Origin: Psilocybe azurescens
Taxonomy: Eukaryota; Basidiomycota; Agaricomycetes; Agaricales; Agrocybaceae
Assembly: GCA_023853785.1 (NCBI GenBank)
Contig: JAJIRX010000779.1
Span: forward strand, 186,001-250,000
Direction: 5' to 3'
Length of the DNA: 64,000 nt
The notes beneath the pieces were generated by a model. The model saw only the letters and a list, made by a program, of their open reading frames with translations, had not been told where the DNA came from and did no database searches. Of the stretch, positions 12,158 to 24,176 are shown in pieces. Every line of letters starts with the position of its first letter. Position 1 is the first letter of the stretch. The position numbers and the translations under genes are program-made.

Positions 12158-13362
12158 ATGTCCACCTCTCTTGCGCACTCTCGTTTGACACGCTCTCAGA
12201 CTGCGAAGAAGATTATCCTCCCTGACCTTGTCTCTCATTGCACCTTCGAACTTCGAAAGAACCGACACCGCAAACAGGTCACTGTTGAGACAAAAAGGTG
12301 GCTCTTCAAGGATGGAAATTTGCTGGGCAAGAAACGCGAAGCGTATCATGGTCTCAAATGTGGTCTGTTGACGTCTATGTGCTATCCGGACGCGGGTTAT
12401 GGTCAACTGCGAGTTGTCAATGACTACTTGACGTATCTTTTCCATCTTGACAACCTTTCGGACGACATGGATAATAGAGGGACTCGCACCACAGCCGATG
12501 AAGTTCTCAATTCCCTCTACCATCCTCATACTTGGCATTCGTCAGCAAGAGTAGGGAAGATGACGCGAGAGTATGTCCCCTTCTTTTCCACCTCATGGGG
12601 AACCTTAACTGATATATCCGCCCTGAAGTTACTATAAGAGACTCATTTGCACAGCGTCTCCCGGGGCTCAGCAGCGTTTCATTGAGACATTTGATTTTTT
12701 TCTTCCAAAGCGTGACCCAACAAGCTTTAGATCGTGCAGCTGGAGTAATACCCGACCTCGAGTCGTATATCGCTCTGCGACGCGACACATCAGGCTGCAA
12801 ACCGTGCTGGGCTTTGATTGAATGTAAGTCTTCTATACTTCTGTTCACAAGGTCCTCTTAATTTCTCCCATTCTAGACGCGAGTAATCTCGATATACCTG
12901 ACGAAGTCATGGAGCACCCGACCATACTCGCTCTGGGGGAAGCTGCGAACGATCTAGTGACATGGTCCAATGTAAGTCGATTGAACTCTATTTCATCACG
13001 AATTCATGCTCATGAGAATTATCTCAGGACATCTTCTCTTACAATGTCGAACAGTCTAAGGGTGATACTCACAACATGATTCCCGTTGTCATGAACCAGA
13101 AGGCATCGACCTCCAGGAGGCCGTGGACTTCGTCGGGAATATGTGCAAACAGTCTATCGACCGCTTCAATGAAGAGAGGCGTGCCCTTCCTTCATGGGGG
13201 CCTGAAGTTGATCGGGACGTCGCCATCTACGTCGACGGCTTGGCGAATTGGATCGTTGGATCCCTCCACTGGTCCTTCGAGTCAGAACGATACTTCGGGA
13301 AGAACGGTAAACAAGTGAAGGCCACTCGCACCGTGGAGCTCCTCCCTCTTCGCACGTTGTAA
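12158..13362 (+). CDS. Sesquiterpene synthase (terpene cyclase), two apparent frameshifts
   Basis: A class I terpene cyclase that would cyclise farnesyl diphosphate by metal-dependent ionisation. It resembles the basidiomycete trans-humulyl / protoilludene-type clade (LPDLVSHC, GLKCGLLTSMCYPDAGYGQL). Metal-binding aspartate-rich motif: HLDNLSDDMDN (about residues 96-106). NSE/DTE motif: NDIFSYNVEQSKGD. Effector pair: SERYFGKNG near the C-terminus. Exons: 12158-12570, 12629-12823, 12877-12971 and 13028-13362; all four splice pairs are GT-AG and fall at family-typical positions. Two single-base frame changes break the product: one extra T in a T7 run (12695-12701, within ETFDFFFQSV) and one missing base near 13098-13101 (VVMNQ/GIDLQEAV). 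Repairing neither, translation stops early in exon 2. No P450 or oxidoreductase cluster lies next to it. Confidence 0.85.
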
Positions 13363-15771
13363 AGATCTCTTTGCCCATCGTAAGTTCTCTGTCATATTCT
13401 GGGTGACACAATCACTAAACTATGATCCAAGTATCTTTGCTTTTAGTTCAAAATGTATGACTGTTCGTCGTCTCGAAGTATCTAGACGACACATCAGCTT
13501 TCGACCTCCTTTTCGTTCAGACTTAGCCATCTTCAAACCTATTGCGTTCTTTCGCTTTCATTTGTATCTTTTGTCCTCTGCTATTTTACCCACTGCCACT
13601 TTCTGCCAAAATTAGTGTATCACCAACACCCTCACCCTGTAGACTTTTTGGAAATTCTCAGACACTCGGCCGGCGACTATGCACCTTTAATTATCCTTCC
13701 ACTCGTTTAATTATTTATTCACTCCTTTATCTTCACATTCATCCTCTTTTATTGTCTTTCTTATATCCAACGATACTCGTTCTGTTATTCGGAACCCCCA
13801 ATATACTCTTCGCTCCTAGACCACATACCTATGTTCATTTATTTATAATATCTTGGCTATCTCTAGCTTATTATTCATTGTCCGTCTGGATGGATCGTGT
13901 ACACCATGCTTATTACAATAAAACATCCGTCTCAGTTATTCTTTACCCTTCCTGACAAGCCTTTTCGTCCAACTGCACCCATTGTGAATTCTCTTCCAAA
14001 TTCGCCCCATCTCGACTGAGATAGATGTCAGCGATTCATTCTGCATGATTCCTACCTAATCAAATCAAATATGTAACGTTCACCGGATCTTCACTGCTTT
14101 GATATTTCGCACCAGATTCATTTAGCCACGTTGTTCAAGAGTTGTTGCCATGAGTCATGTTCCATACTCGGCATGGGCCCTAAAATATGCTCATTTCGGG
14201 TGGTTAATTTTAGAATAAGATTTTAATCGTGCAGGCACACTGCACAGCACGCCATTATTGGCTCCACCAACGGCGTTCGAAAATAGTATGAATACTGCGT
14301 ACACAGGATCAGTGATTTAGAAGTAATAAAATTGGCTGAGATTCTTCATTCTCGGTGTCACCGTCGGGACGGAAGGGAAACATAATTCTTTCCGGGTGGC
14401 ATCATTTGATACAGGTAGCGCCCGTCTAACGTTTGACCTCTTAGAAAATATCCAGTTTGATCGCCCAGGTGGTTGAAATTGGCTTAACGAACGGGTATGT
14501 CAAAGCGCATAGCCGAGAAGTAATTCGACAATTAGCTATGCCGTGAGGTGTGCCATAAAGCTTCGACAACGCCAACTTGCCGCGGTTAGTCTAGTCGGGC
14601 TCATAAACTAGTCTTTGTCGCAAAGAAACGGTTGGTACTGTACTCGGTAGAACTCATAGCCAATGTCAACTCCTAATAAAAACGAGATAGGTTTACGCAG
14701 AATGTAAGGAACCCCTGAAATCATCATAAATGTGTGATGAGGAACATACAAAAATAAAATAAACAGCTGGATCATGATGCAACGGCATTTGCGGAATTGT
14801 GAATTGCTCATCTATCCCAGTTCAGTGTCCAACTGCAAGCATATGACGGAGATCATATCTGTGATACGTACACTCTCGTGGTTGGCTACCCTTTCTTCAT
14901 TGTTCTTTCAACCACGATATAAGGTATTGATCCCGGTCTGCTTGTTGAAATGGTATGGAAGTGAAAATAGACACTTTTGGTGGAGCGACAAAGCATAGCG
15001 GCCAGCGTACATAATCAGATTATAATTACTGATAAATTACCCACCTGATGGTATAGGGTCCGAGGTAACCTTTTCGGTGCCGCAACCCATAAGGCGGGGT
15101 TCCCTGTAGACCGTTTACACTAGAAGCAGAGCTCGTACATATGCTACATTGGCGGGCTTGAATAATTCGGCATGATGAAACGAGCGCACGACCGATCCGA
15201 CTACCAAATATGTCAAAGATACGCGAGAAAAAAAAATCTGTTAAGGGAATGAGGCGGCATTTCTAGGTTGGCAAACGACCCCAGCGCGAAAGAATCGGAG
15301 AATCGAGGCGCAACATTATTGGCTGTAGAAAATTTACCGCCGAGTACCCAAGGGTTTACAGTCGGGCAACACGTTGTGCGAGCGTGGCGCTCAAAGACAA
15401 TAGACACGATGGGCATGTGAAAACCATCCCTGTCAGGGATATGTTTTTAAAACATATGTGGCTTAGATCCTTCGAAAATGACGATAAATATGATTAGCAA
15501 TAATTGCATGCAATATTACGAGAGGATAAAGACACATCCTAGGAAATGCAGGGAGCTAGAGGGTCAAACGAGTTGATCGCAGATACGTCGTTCGCAAAAT
15601 GCGCGTACAAACAGACAGTGTTGCATCCAGATATCCAAGAATAGGCACGCATGGGAATCTAACTTCAGTAAGACGCGTACATAGACCGACTCGTGCTAAT
15701 AGGCCCAGAAGAAAAGACCCATTCAATTCAATGAAGAGGTGTGTTAGACAAAATTACATGCTTACCTAGAT
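13363..15771. other. Terpene synthase 3' region and empty spacer
   Basis: The first 600 bases are pyrimidine-rich; ORFs there (13403-13955) read as low-complexity Leu/Ser/Pro and look untranslated. The remaining stretch to the MBA1-like gene holds only short ORFs without recognisable domains. No tRNA, repeat array or transposon ends were recognised. Confidence 0.35.
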
Positions 15772-17165
15772 CTATGGCCACATCTGCTCTCGGAATTGCC
15801 AAGGTCCTTGGTGCCACATTCGTTTCTCCATAATAAGATATTCGGTGACGCGCTTCCGAGGTGCTGGTACACGCCAACTTTCCTTGGGCTTTTCGCTGTC
15901 TACGATACGGTCCGGATCGGTAACGACAGTATGCAGCGGGTTACCACTTGCGTCGTACATTTCCAGACTCTGTTACAAAGTGGAGATGAGCACACACAGC
16001 TAAAAATAAAGTAAACGGAGTGCATACTTGTTCTGTGTCGAACTTAATTAACGCATGCACCATCAATCGGTTTCCGAGTTTAGGTGGCTCCGGAGCAAGA
16101 TATCCCTCTATCACCCGCAGTGACAACACTTGAACTGGGGTAATGGTTCGGTGCATTTGCCAAATAATACGGCCTTTGGGCGGAACTTTGGTTCTGAATG
16201 TCTTGGCCAATTGGAGAGACTGTGTCAGGTACGCCGCTGTCGTATATTTTCTTACATCTTTATCAACCCGACTACAAATATTTAAGCTGACGACGACATG
16301 AATAACAGCTTAACTTACTTGGCGATAGCTTTATTGAGGTCTCCATAGATATCCAGGGCCATTTCGCGGACTGGTGTCATTAACGAATCAGCCTCCACGG
16401 ATTGTGTCCGGAAAACTTGGAAGATTTGACGCATTCGTTGTCTGAAGCCGAACCCGTGATAGATGCCTGGCAGGGCATTTTCATTCACTAATGATGAAAG
16501 ACTGGATATTCGGGTGGAATCAGATTGGCGCACCTCATACAAAAGGGTCTACATACGCAGAGGTGTTTTTGACGGAATTGATAAAGTTCTCTTTCAAGGC
16601 CTTGAAAGCTTCCGATGGATTCTTATAATCAACAGGGCGAGGTATCATGACATCTTTCTTATCAAGTATGAACGCGAGCCACCAAATATTGCACAAAAAG
16701 TACGGAGAAGACCCACCTAGAGTTTCCTTTACCTCTTGTCCCCACGCGTCAATAGTCGGCATGAGGTGCTGGAATGCCATCATTCGTTCCATCTCTTTCA
16801 ATTTATCCTCCTCGCTGAGCTCTTGCGCCGATGTAGGGCTCGATTTCACGGGCACTTCTGCAACAGGAATTGGATCGGCAACTTGATGTGCAACCTCCAT
16901 TTCGGGAGATGTGGACTTTTGGGAGGATGTCGAATAGCAGCCTTCTCTTTCGGAGGTGGGGGCTGAGATGGGCATCTTTTCTCGTTCCTTTTGCTGTTAC
17001 TGGCCTTTTCTTGGTCAAAGACGCACTAGCGGTCGAGTATGTTTGAGGAAGGGTGATGCCGGAATGCACGCATGACGCGACTCGGGACGACGAAGCTAGG
17101 CGAACGGCGAGCTCCTGATGTTTCAGAACACCCCCGATACGTGACCTGGAGAAACAAAGAGCCAT
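15772..17165 (-). CDS. Mitochondrial Tim44-like protein, MBA1 / mL45 family
   Basis: Probable mitoribosome receptor/large-subunit protein of the Tim44-like fold, which tethers ribosomes to the inner membrane for Oxa1-linked insertion. Spliced blocks: SAPTSEREGCYSTSSQKSTS and ELSEEDKLKEMERMMAFQHL, DVMIPRPVDYKNPSEAFKAL, NENALPGIYHGFGFRQRMRQ, LAKTFRTKVPPKGRIIWQMH, VQVLSLRVIEGYLAPEPPKL, and a C-terminus with EYLIMEKRMWHQGPWQFREQ. The Tim44-like core with a late Arg/Lys-Val-x-E-Y-L-I-x-E-K strand fits MBA1. Introns at about 16663-16720, 16499-16545, 16270-16318 and 15975-16025 are GT-AG. An N-terminal arginine/serine-rich presequence (MALCFSRSRIGG, LAVRLASSSRVAS) begins at 17165 but reaches the core only after a frame change near 16980-17010; otherwise the first in-frame ATG is 16975. 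A sequencing indel is the simpler explanation. Confidence 0.7.
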
Positions 17166-17382
17166 TGGGACGCCTTTGGTAGAGATATGTTCCAAGTCTT
17201 ACAGCTGCCAGCTGCCTTGGAAGGATTTCAGGATTTTGTGCTTACGGTTATTTGTCATCGGCAAGGTTCGGCCACGCGTCCCGGCGAAAACATTCGAAAT
17301 TCCTTGAGCGTTCCCCAGTTTCCGACTTGATTCTTAACCACCACCACCTACTATCTTTCGTTATCTAACCTTTCGTCTTATA

Positions 17383-17977
17383 ATGCCTGTAAGCTTTTAT
17401 CATGTACAATGCGAATTTCATGTTATTCACACCTCTCTTAGCGTCAATCCCGTGGTCGCGCTGCAGCTCCTGCTGCCCGTTCTGCTCCTGCTCAAACTCG
17501 TAGCGCTTCCACAGCCACTGCTCCTACCGGTTATGCTCCTAGTCGTGCACCCGCTCCTCCTGCTGCCGCAACTGCTGCATCCGCTGCTCCTGCTCAAGGA
17601 CCAGGAATGCTTGCCCAGATGGCTGCGACAGCCGGTTCCGTCGCCGTTGGTTCAACAATCGGTCATGGCCTCTCGAGTATGCTCTTTGGTGGTGGTGGAA
17701 GTGCCCAGGCACAGGAAGCACAGGCACCCCTGTTCAACAGCAACAGCAAGGAGCCATAAGCTGTGAGGTCCAGGCAAAGGGTACGTTTTGTCACCTCGTA
17801 ACTCCGGTTCTTATATTAACCCGATTACAAAGACTTCACCCGATGCCTTGAGAAAGCTGACCTCCCATCGTGTACATGGTATCTAGAGCAACTTAAGGCT
17901 GTGAGTAGGCTATTTCTCATGAATTTACGCTCTACTAATGTTGCATTCAGTGTCAAGCTGCTGCTGCACCCTATTAG
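17383..17977 (+). CDS. MIX17: Twin CX9C mitochondrial protein, MIX17 / CHCHD2 family
   Basis: Small intermembrane-space protein imported by the Mia40 relay. The first exon encodes only Met-Pro (17383-17388); the intron is 17389-17441. Exon 2 gives an Arg/Ala/Pro-rich N-terminus ([20 protein letters not shown]), then the conserved glycine-rich hydrophobic segment [20 protein letters not shown] and [10 protein letters not shown]. The CHCH domain is spread over the last exons: CEVQAKDFTRC and [11 protein letters not shown], two exact CX9C units, ending AAAAPY-stop (17975-17977). The CHCH part lies one base out of frame with the hydrophobic segment: a C4 run at 17727-17730 would need a fifth C. 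As read, the ORF stops at 17760 without cysteines. It is divergent from the MBA1-like gene, start to start 217 bp. Confidence 0.8.
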
Positions 17978-19202
17978 TGATTTACGCAGGCCTAATGCCC
18001 CTATATCCGCGAAGTTAGATATGCGCCGCCACATCTGTAACTATGTCGACTAGTAGAGGTTTAAATTTCATGGAATGCTCCCCACTTGCCGTTATGCTGC
18101 TGCAAGTAAGCCTCTCCGATCGTAGTTCGCAAAGAATGTTCATAGCATCCAGGCAATCTGAACACAGTCCATTAACACCTATGCACATTATCTTCTGTAT
18201 ATCTCATAAATATTCAAATAATTTGCTAGGACTTTATCGACAACTGCTTGAACTTCAGGGCGTGTTCACGCTTTCCAGTAAGGTCTTGTAAATGATTATT
18301 GACGGCGAGCAGAGCCATCAGTTTCCTTGTCGGAGTTGAACGAATTTAAGGAGCGCATGTTGTCTACTTCAATTTTCGGAACACTATGTACTCTGCGACT
18401 TTCCATTTCTTTCTGCATCTTTGTCATGATCAGTCAAATTTGCCCGGCTTGTTCCAAAGCGATCGGTGAACTTTCTTCCGTCTTTCAAGACGCGTACTAT
18501 GGCTGCCACTTCGCCGATATTCATTTTCTGCGAGATGGATGAACTGTTAGGATCTTGAGATACGATGAAGGATTTTTGTTGCCTAGTATCTTGATCACGG
18601 CAGTGTACGGTGTTCACAGGGAACGTTTCTCGACCTTCCAAGCTCCCACCAAGTCCTAAACCTATGAAGATGGGGTACATGTATCTTGTCGGCATTCTGA
18701 TTATCGTTACCTCCATAGGACACCGATGCGAAGATACTTACGCTATGGCGATGTAGAAAGTACGATGTAAGTTTTGCAAAGCTCTGGACTTCCGCAGCTA
18801 TGCCTCAATGTTGATCACTTTTGTTTAGTCCCTATGATCATCGGAAGCTGTCCTGTGTGTGTGATCTTTGTCTACCACTACCATTCTTGTCCGTTGGCTC
18901 TCCCAGCGCCATTTCCTCGGCATGCTACCTGTTCCCCAAAAATTTCAAGCCCCCTGTTTTTATTTCGACGGCATCTAGTCGTCCGGGCATCCAAATGGAG
19001 GATTTGTTCAACGCGGTGCAGATGCAAAGAGGGAAGGCCGGGAAGCCGCCGATACACGATGGGCGTAAGGATAATTATAGCTTGTGGAGATATCTCAGTC
19101 TACTTTCCATTCTCTTCTCTCACACTCACACTCACACTCACACTCACACCGAAACCACCATCATCCCAATCGATAAGAAATTCAACCACCGATTCTCAAA
19201 TC
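17978..19202. other. Spacer before NLR gene A
   Basis: No supported gene. A minus-strand ORF (18384-18716) has no recognisable domain. The final 80 bases are the likely 5' leader of the NLR gene and carry a CACTCA microsatellite. Confidence 0.35.
19118..19150 (+). repeat. (CACTCA)n microsatellite in the leader of NLR gene A
   Basis: About five tandem copies of ACTCAC/CACTCA, 50-80 bp upstream of the NLR gene A start codon. Confidence 0.85.
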
Positions 19203-22200
19203 ATGACAAGCAACAAAGATCATCCTGACTCTAATGCTGCCAGCGCCCACGGCCACGCATCCTCTGCGCACTCCGCCGATGCCATCGCCACTCTCTTCCG
19301 CTCAGGCTCTCTGTCGTCTGCGCTCCACATTGGTGACGCACTTGTGCTCTCCGGACTCTCCGGGCTAGCGGCCATCGATGGCATCTCTCTCGTCACCGCT
19401 GCGCTTGAGAATATGCCCGCCGAACCCAACGACCTCAACCAGGCTAAACTCGGCTTGCGCATGCTCGCTTCTGCAGACAAGGACCAGGTTCCAGGCTTCG
19501 CGGAAAGCAAGAATTTGGCAAAGTTGGCTCTGGAGATCATCAATACCGCCGACGTGAGTCCATTATCCTGTTCACGAATTATCTGCTTCTACCCATTTAC
19601 TGAACCGCTACCTTCAGCTCGCGCAGCATAATCAGGACAAAGTTCGCCCGATAGCATTCCGCGTCTATGATTTAATCCGCATGCTCGTCGAGACATCTAA
19701 AATGGGGAACATGCCGGAATTTCAGGTCTCCATTGCGGATCTCGAACAGTAAGTGCTGGATATAAGGTCTCCGCGGCTGGCCCCCGTGCTAATAGTAACC
19801 TCACAGCGACTTGTCCAAAATTCTCGACATTGTCAAATCCGTTGCGTTGGATAAAACACTCCTTCATCTTATACTCTCCTATTCAATCGGTCATCAGCTG
19901 GCCAAGTGTGATACGATAGTCGACGGCTACGTGGATAAAATCAAAGTAAGTCTTTGACATTTCGCGATTGGACCAGAAACTAATTTATTCCAAGGCGAGT
20001 ATCAGCGTACAGAAACAACAAATGTTGATACGTCAAGAAGCAAAATTAGCTGATCTTACTGTTACTAAAGCTAACATTTCCGATAGCCTAAAGGTAATTG
20101 TATCTGTTTATCCAAGCTATGTCGAACGCACTCGTGTTAATCCTTCGTGTTACAGGATCAAGATTTATTGTTGTCTGCTAAGTCTTCAGCCAGGCTTCCT
20201 CTGCCACCTGCTCATTTCGTTGGAAGAGATGATCTTGTTCAACAGGGTATTGAGCATATCCTGCTGACTCCGGTTGCTCGTGTCATTATTCTTGGCCTTG
20301 GGGGTATAGGAAAAACAAGTCTTGCTCTTGCTATTGCCCATGATGACAGAATTAAAGAAATCTTTGGCAATAAATCATACTTTGTATCTTGTGAAGGGCT
20401 CAAATCTGGGCTTGATCTTGTGCTAGTTATTATCCATGTTCTTGGTGGCAGCTTTATAGCTGATCATGATCATGATGTTTTATCTAAACTGTCTCAACAA
20501 TTGCTTTATGCAGGAAAATTGTTGCTTGTAATTGATAACTTTGAAAGTCTTTGGCTTGAAAGCACATCACTTGCTGAAGTTCAAAGAGTATTAGAGCTCA
20601 TTGCTTCTATACAATCAACTGCTTTGATAGTCACAATGAGAGGTGATATACCACCATATAGTATTTCTTGGAGCATGATTTTGCCACCTCAAGGCTTGGG
20701 TCCTCTTACCCTTAGTGCTGCTAAAGATATGTATTACAAAGACAGTCATCAAACTCAGTCAATGTTACAATCAGAGTATGATCTTGATCAGCTACTACTT
20801 GAAACTGATTGCATTCCACTTGTAATATCTTTGCTTTCTGTTCTTGGAGAGCAATATTCATCCACAGAACTCTATAGCAAATGGTGCACTGTCAAAACTG
20901 AGCTTTTACAAATTCCAAAAGTGGAAAAACAAAGTCAACTAGCATTGCTGTATCTATTGAACTATCACTTCAAGTTCTTCCAATAGCTGGAAGTGTTGAG
21001 GCTGTGCGCCTGCTGTCAATCATTGCTTTTTTACCTGAAGGAATTCCACATTGGGATACAATATTGGAAAATATACTACCTGATGTTATGGACCCATATG
21101 AAGTGGTGGATATTTTGTGCAGAGCAGCATTAATATACAAGTCATCTCAGAATTCCTTAACAATGCTTTCACCTACAAGATATTATATCAAAGCACAGGA
21201 AAAATTCAACACTGAGCAATTTCAGCAAGATCTTGAGTCTCTTTTGAAATTTATTACTAGCTCCATGATAAATAAATCTAGACAAATTATCTTGCTTGGA
21301 AAATCCAATATTACAGAAATTTTTGTGAAGTTTGTGTCTTTAAGACCATCTTATGAGCTTGCAAAAACTATACTTCAATGTTCTGAGTATTTGTTTGAGC
21401 TCAAAATAAATATGTCAAGCTTGATGGAAATTATTATTCCAGAAATTCAGAAATTAAATGCTTCAAGACTGTTAGGAGAATTTTTATTGCATTATCATGA
21501 CACTCTTATGAATTTAAATGACTGGAAAAAGGCTGAACAGCAAAGTGAAGAAGCGTACAAGATATACAACCAGTTAACAGATCAGATTGGAATGGCAAAA
21601 TCTTTACAAGCTCTTGGACATAGTCAAAGAATGGAAAGTAATTATGCGAAGCCATCAAAAAATCATACTGCTGCTTATGAGATTTATCTTGCACTTGATG
21701 ATCAAAATGGCAAAGCAAATGCTTTAAAATCTCTTGGAACCAATTTGAGATCACAAGGTCATTATTCTGAAGCATCTGAAAAGTTCAATGAAGCATATGA
21801 AATCTATAAAGCATTGAATAATATCAAAGGAATGGCTATTGCTTTAAAAGGCATTGGCAATAATTTGAGGTCACAAAAACTACACAGAAGCAGTACAAAT
21901 ACATCAATCTGCCTATGAGCTTTTTGTTGAGAAAAAATATCAGAAGGAATAGCTGATTCTTTAATCTGCATTGGAGATGATTTGCGCTCATTAAATCAAT
22001 ATAATGAAGCTGTTAAAAAACATACTGCTGCGTTTGAAATTTATAATAATTTAAATAATGAGCTTGGTATAGCTTCTTCTTTGGACAGCTTAGGTGATGA
22101 TTTAAGAATGCAGAACAGATACTCTGAAGCAGCAGAAAAGCATAACGAAGCTCTTGCAATTTTTAGCAAGCTTCAGTATTTGCATGGAATAGGCAATTGT

Positions 22201-22312
22201 CTCAATAGCATAGGCAACAATTTCAAAAATGCAACAGAAGTATGCTGAAGCCAATCAAAAATATAAAGCAGCATATCAAATATTTAGTCAAATAGGAAAT
22301 GAATCAAAATGA
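19203..22312 (+). CDS. NLR-like protein A: helical N-domain, NB-ARC NTPase, TPR repeats
   Basis: STAND-class NTPase of the fungal NLR type. Exons 19203-19553, 19618-19748, 19807-19945 and 19995-20093 encode an N-terminal, all-helical-looking domain of about 240 residues (DALVLSGLSGLAAIDGIS, LNQAKLGLRMLAS, VRPIAFRVYDLIRMLVE) that may be a HeLo/MLKL-type four-helix bundle (inference). Exon 5 (from 20156) is AT-rich and continuous: entry motif HFVGRDDLV, Walker A GLGGIGKTS (near residue 287), Walker B LLLVIDNFE (near 365), a sensor-like IVTMRG, a GLPL-like CIPLVISLLS (near 460), then LLSIIAFLPEGIPHWDT, and from 21,500 on several roughly 40-residue TPR units of the LKSLGTNLRSQGHYSEASEK type. Frame changes by one base at 20925-20929, 21875-21879, 21941-21946 and 22223-22228, each at or beside an A run. 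TGA at 22310-22312. No signal peptide or membrane segment seen. Confidence 0.78.
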
Positions 22313-22787
22313 ATCAAATTATGCAAAATATAGACAACATAAATCAGTAATAATCAAAATCTTCTTAAATACTAAATGCTCAATTATGTGCAAAGATTGT
22401 AATAAAATTGAATACACTGTTTGTGCGATATTACTATGCAATTATTATGACTCACTATATTTTTCTTCTTCTTCTTCCTTTTATTTGTCAATATTACATT
22501 TAACTATCACATGACAGACAATGTCATGTAACTCTTTCTTGACTCACATATAGTACATAATCCATATCCATCCAACTCCAAACTCTGGCTCAATCTGATC
22601 TCTTCATAATTCTTTCTTTGTTTTTTTAACTTACTATGATCTTTTTATGCCTATTGATACTGGCTAGTTGGTCTGTAGCCACTAGATACAACTGTGTTCT
22701 TTAGCTAGTTCTTGAAAATCAAAAAAATTTTATATTGGAAATCTTGGAACTCTTAGTTCTTGACTTTTTGGCTGTTAACATTATCTA
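22313..22787. other. 3' flank of NLR gene A up to the Tc1 element
   Basis: AT-rich sequence without a supported gene; presumably the 3' untranslated region and polyadenylation region of NLR gene A. It ends in the TA dinucleotide (22786-22787) that is the left target-site copy of the Tc1 element. Confidence 0.45.
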
Positions 22788-22997
22788 CAGTAGCTCAAAA
22801 ACTGTCCCAATGTTTGGCACTTTCTCACTAATTGTTTAATAGCTTGGGAAATAAATTATGTAAAAGTCTGAAAATATTATATGTTATAGTTTAACATGTG
22901 ACTAACATATTTCTCATCAAGGTCACATGATTGTAACAAAAACTGATTAAGTAATGGAATTTACAAAATAATAGAGCATTGGGACAGTTTTTTGACT
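22788..22997 (+). repeat. Left terminal inverted repeat of the Tc1 element
   Basis: About 210 bp, inverted copy at 24177-24384. The outer end has CAAAAACTGTCCCAATG (22799-22816) and the inner end carries the same motif inverted (about 22978-22997), so each arm has two candidate transposase-binding sites, as in IR/DR-type Tc1 elements, but here in opposite orientation. Confidence 0.9.
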
Positions 22998-23003
22998 CTC
23001 TAT

Positions 23004-24027
23004 CTAGTACTTAGTATGGCCTCCCTTTGCCTTGATAACAGCCTCCATTCTCCTTGGCATGCTTTCTATAAGCCTTTGGCATGTTTCTGAAGGTATTTCA
23101 GTCCATTCCTTTGCTAATCTCTCCCACAATTCAAATGCTCCTTTGGGTGGTCTCATAGGTGTTCATTTGCCTTTTGAGGTAAACCCAAAGGTGTTCAATG
23201 GGGTTGAGATCAGGGGATTGGGGTGGCCACTCCATAACTTCAACATCATTGGCCAAAAACCATTCTTGAGCTTTTTTTGGAGGTGTGTTTGGGGTCATTA
23301 TCCTGCTGAAAAATCCTTTTCCCTCTGCCATCTCCAAGTTGTCAAAGCTTTTATCCACCCCATGCTCCAAAATTTCACAGTATTGGTCTGCATTCATCTT
23401 CCCCTCAACCTCAGTGAGTGTTCCAACACCATTCCACCCCATACAACCCCATACCATGAGATTGTTGCCCCCTCCATGCTTGACAGTTGGTGATGTTGTT
23501 CTATCTGAGATTGCTTCACCCTTGGGTTTCCATGTATAGACCCTTCCATCTGAGCCAATCCTGTTGATTTTTGTTTCATCTGACCAGAGTACTCTTTTCC
23601 AATCCTCCACAGTCCAGCCAACATGATTCTGGGCAAATTTTAGGTGTTTTTGACTGTGGATAGCCTTAAGGAGGGGCCGTTTTGATTTAACAACAGAGCG
23701 GAAGTTGTTTTCTTTGAGGGCATTTCTAACTGTTTGGGCACAAACAGGAGAGGGAATAGCATCATTGATGAGGTGTGTTGCCTGGACAGCATTGTCCAGC
23801 TTTCCTGTTTTGATTTGACGAAAAGGACCTGTTTATCCTTGGGAGTAAGCTTGGAGGACATCCACCTTTATTGTTTTGGGGGTTTCTTTGTTGGCATCCA
23901 CTTCCCTCTTGATTATTCCAACAGTAGACTTTCCCAAACCAGTTTTAGACTCTATTTGACAAAGAAAATAGCCCTCTTCAAGAAGATTGAGGACAGAATT
24001 GTACTGAGAAGGTGTTGCAGGCTTCAT
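23004..24027 (-). CDS. Tc1-type DD34E transposase, frame-disrupted
   Basis: Cut-and-paste transposase of about 341 residues by homology. N-terminal helix-turn-helix (SVLNLLEEGYFLCQIESKTG, STVGIIKREVD), a second DNA-binding part (RPLLKAIHSQKHLKFAQNHV), then the catalytic core: first Asp in VLWSDETKI, GGGNNLMVWGCMGW, second Asp in QQDNDPKHTS, and Glu in PQSPDLNPIEHLW; the last two are separated by 34 residues. It ends GHTKY-TAG at 23004-23006. Several single-base frame changes occur: near 23820, near 23660, on both sides of the second-Asp block (about 23275-23325), and near 23140. The two changes around the second Asp cancel, so a long ORF persists there while reading the wrong residues. Either an inactive copy or uncorrected homopolymer errors. 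Start ATG 24027 (MKPATPSQYN). Confidence 0.85.
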
Positions 24028-24176
24028 GATGTGGTGGTTAAAGAGAAAGATGGTTGAACTTGAATTCAACATTGAAAATGTGTACAAATAGTGTCACATG
24101 ACCTTGTTTAATTTTCTCACAGTTTATACAAAGCAATTTGGCTTTCTACAAGCATGTAAAGCTATTATTTTATAGG

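Noticed and set aside
13542..13955. Long plus-strand ORF rich in Leu/Ser/Pro after the terpene synthase
   Set aside because: Pyrimidine-rich DNA gives hydrophobic low-complexity translations; no homology-like motif; fits a 3' untranslated region.
18384..18716. Minus-strand 110-codon ORF near the NLR A promoter
   Set aside because: No domain, no supported start or splice context, and composition not distinct from neighbouring spacer.
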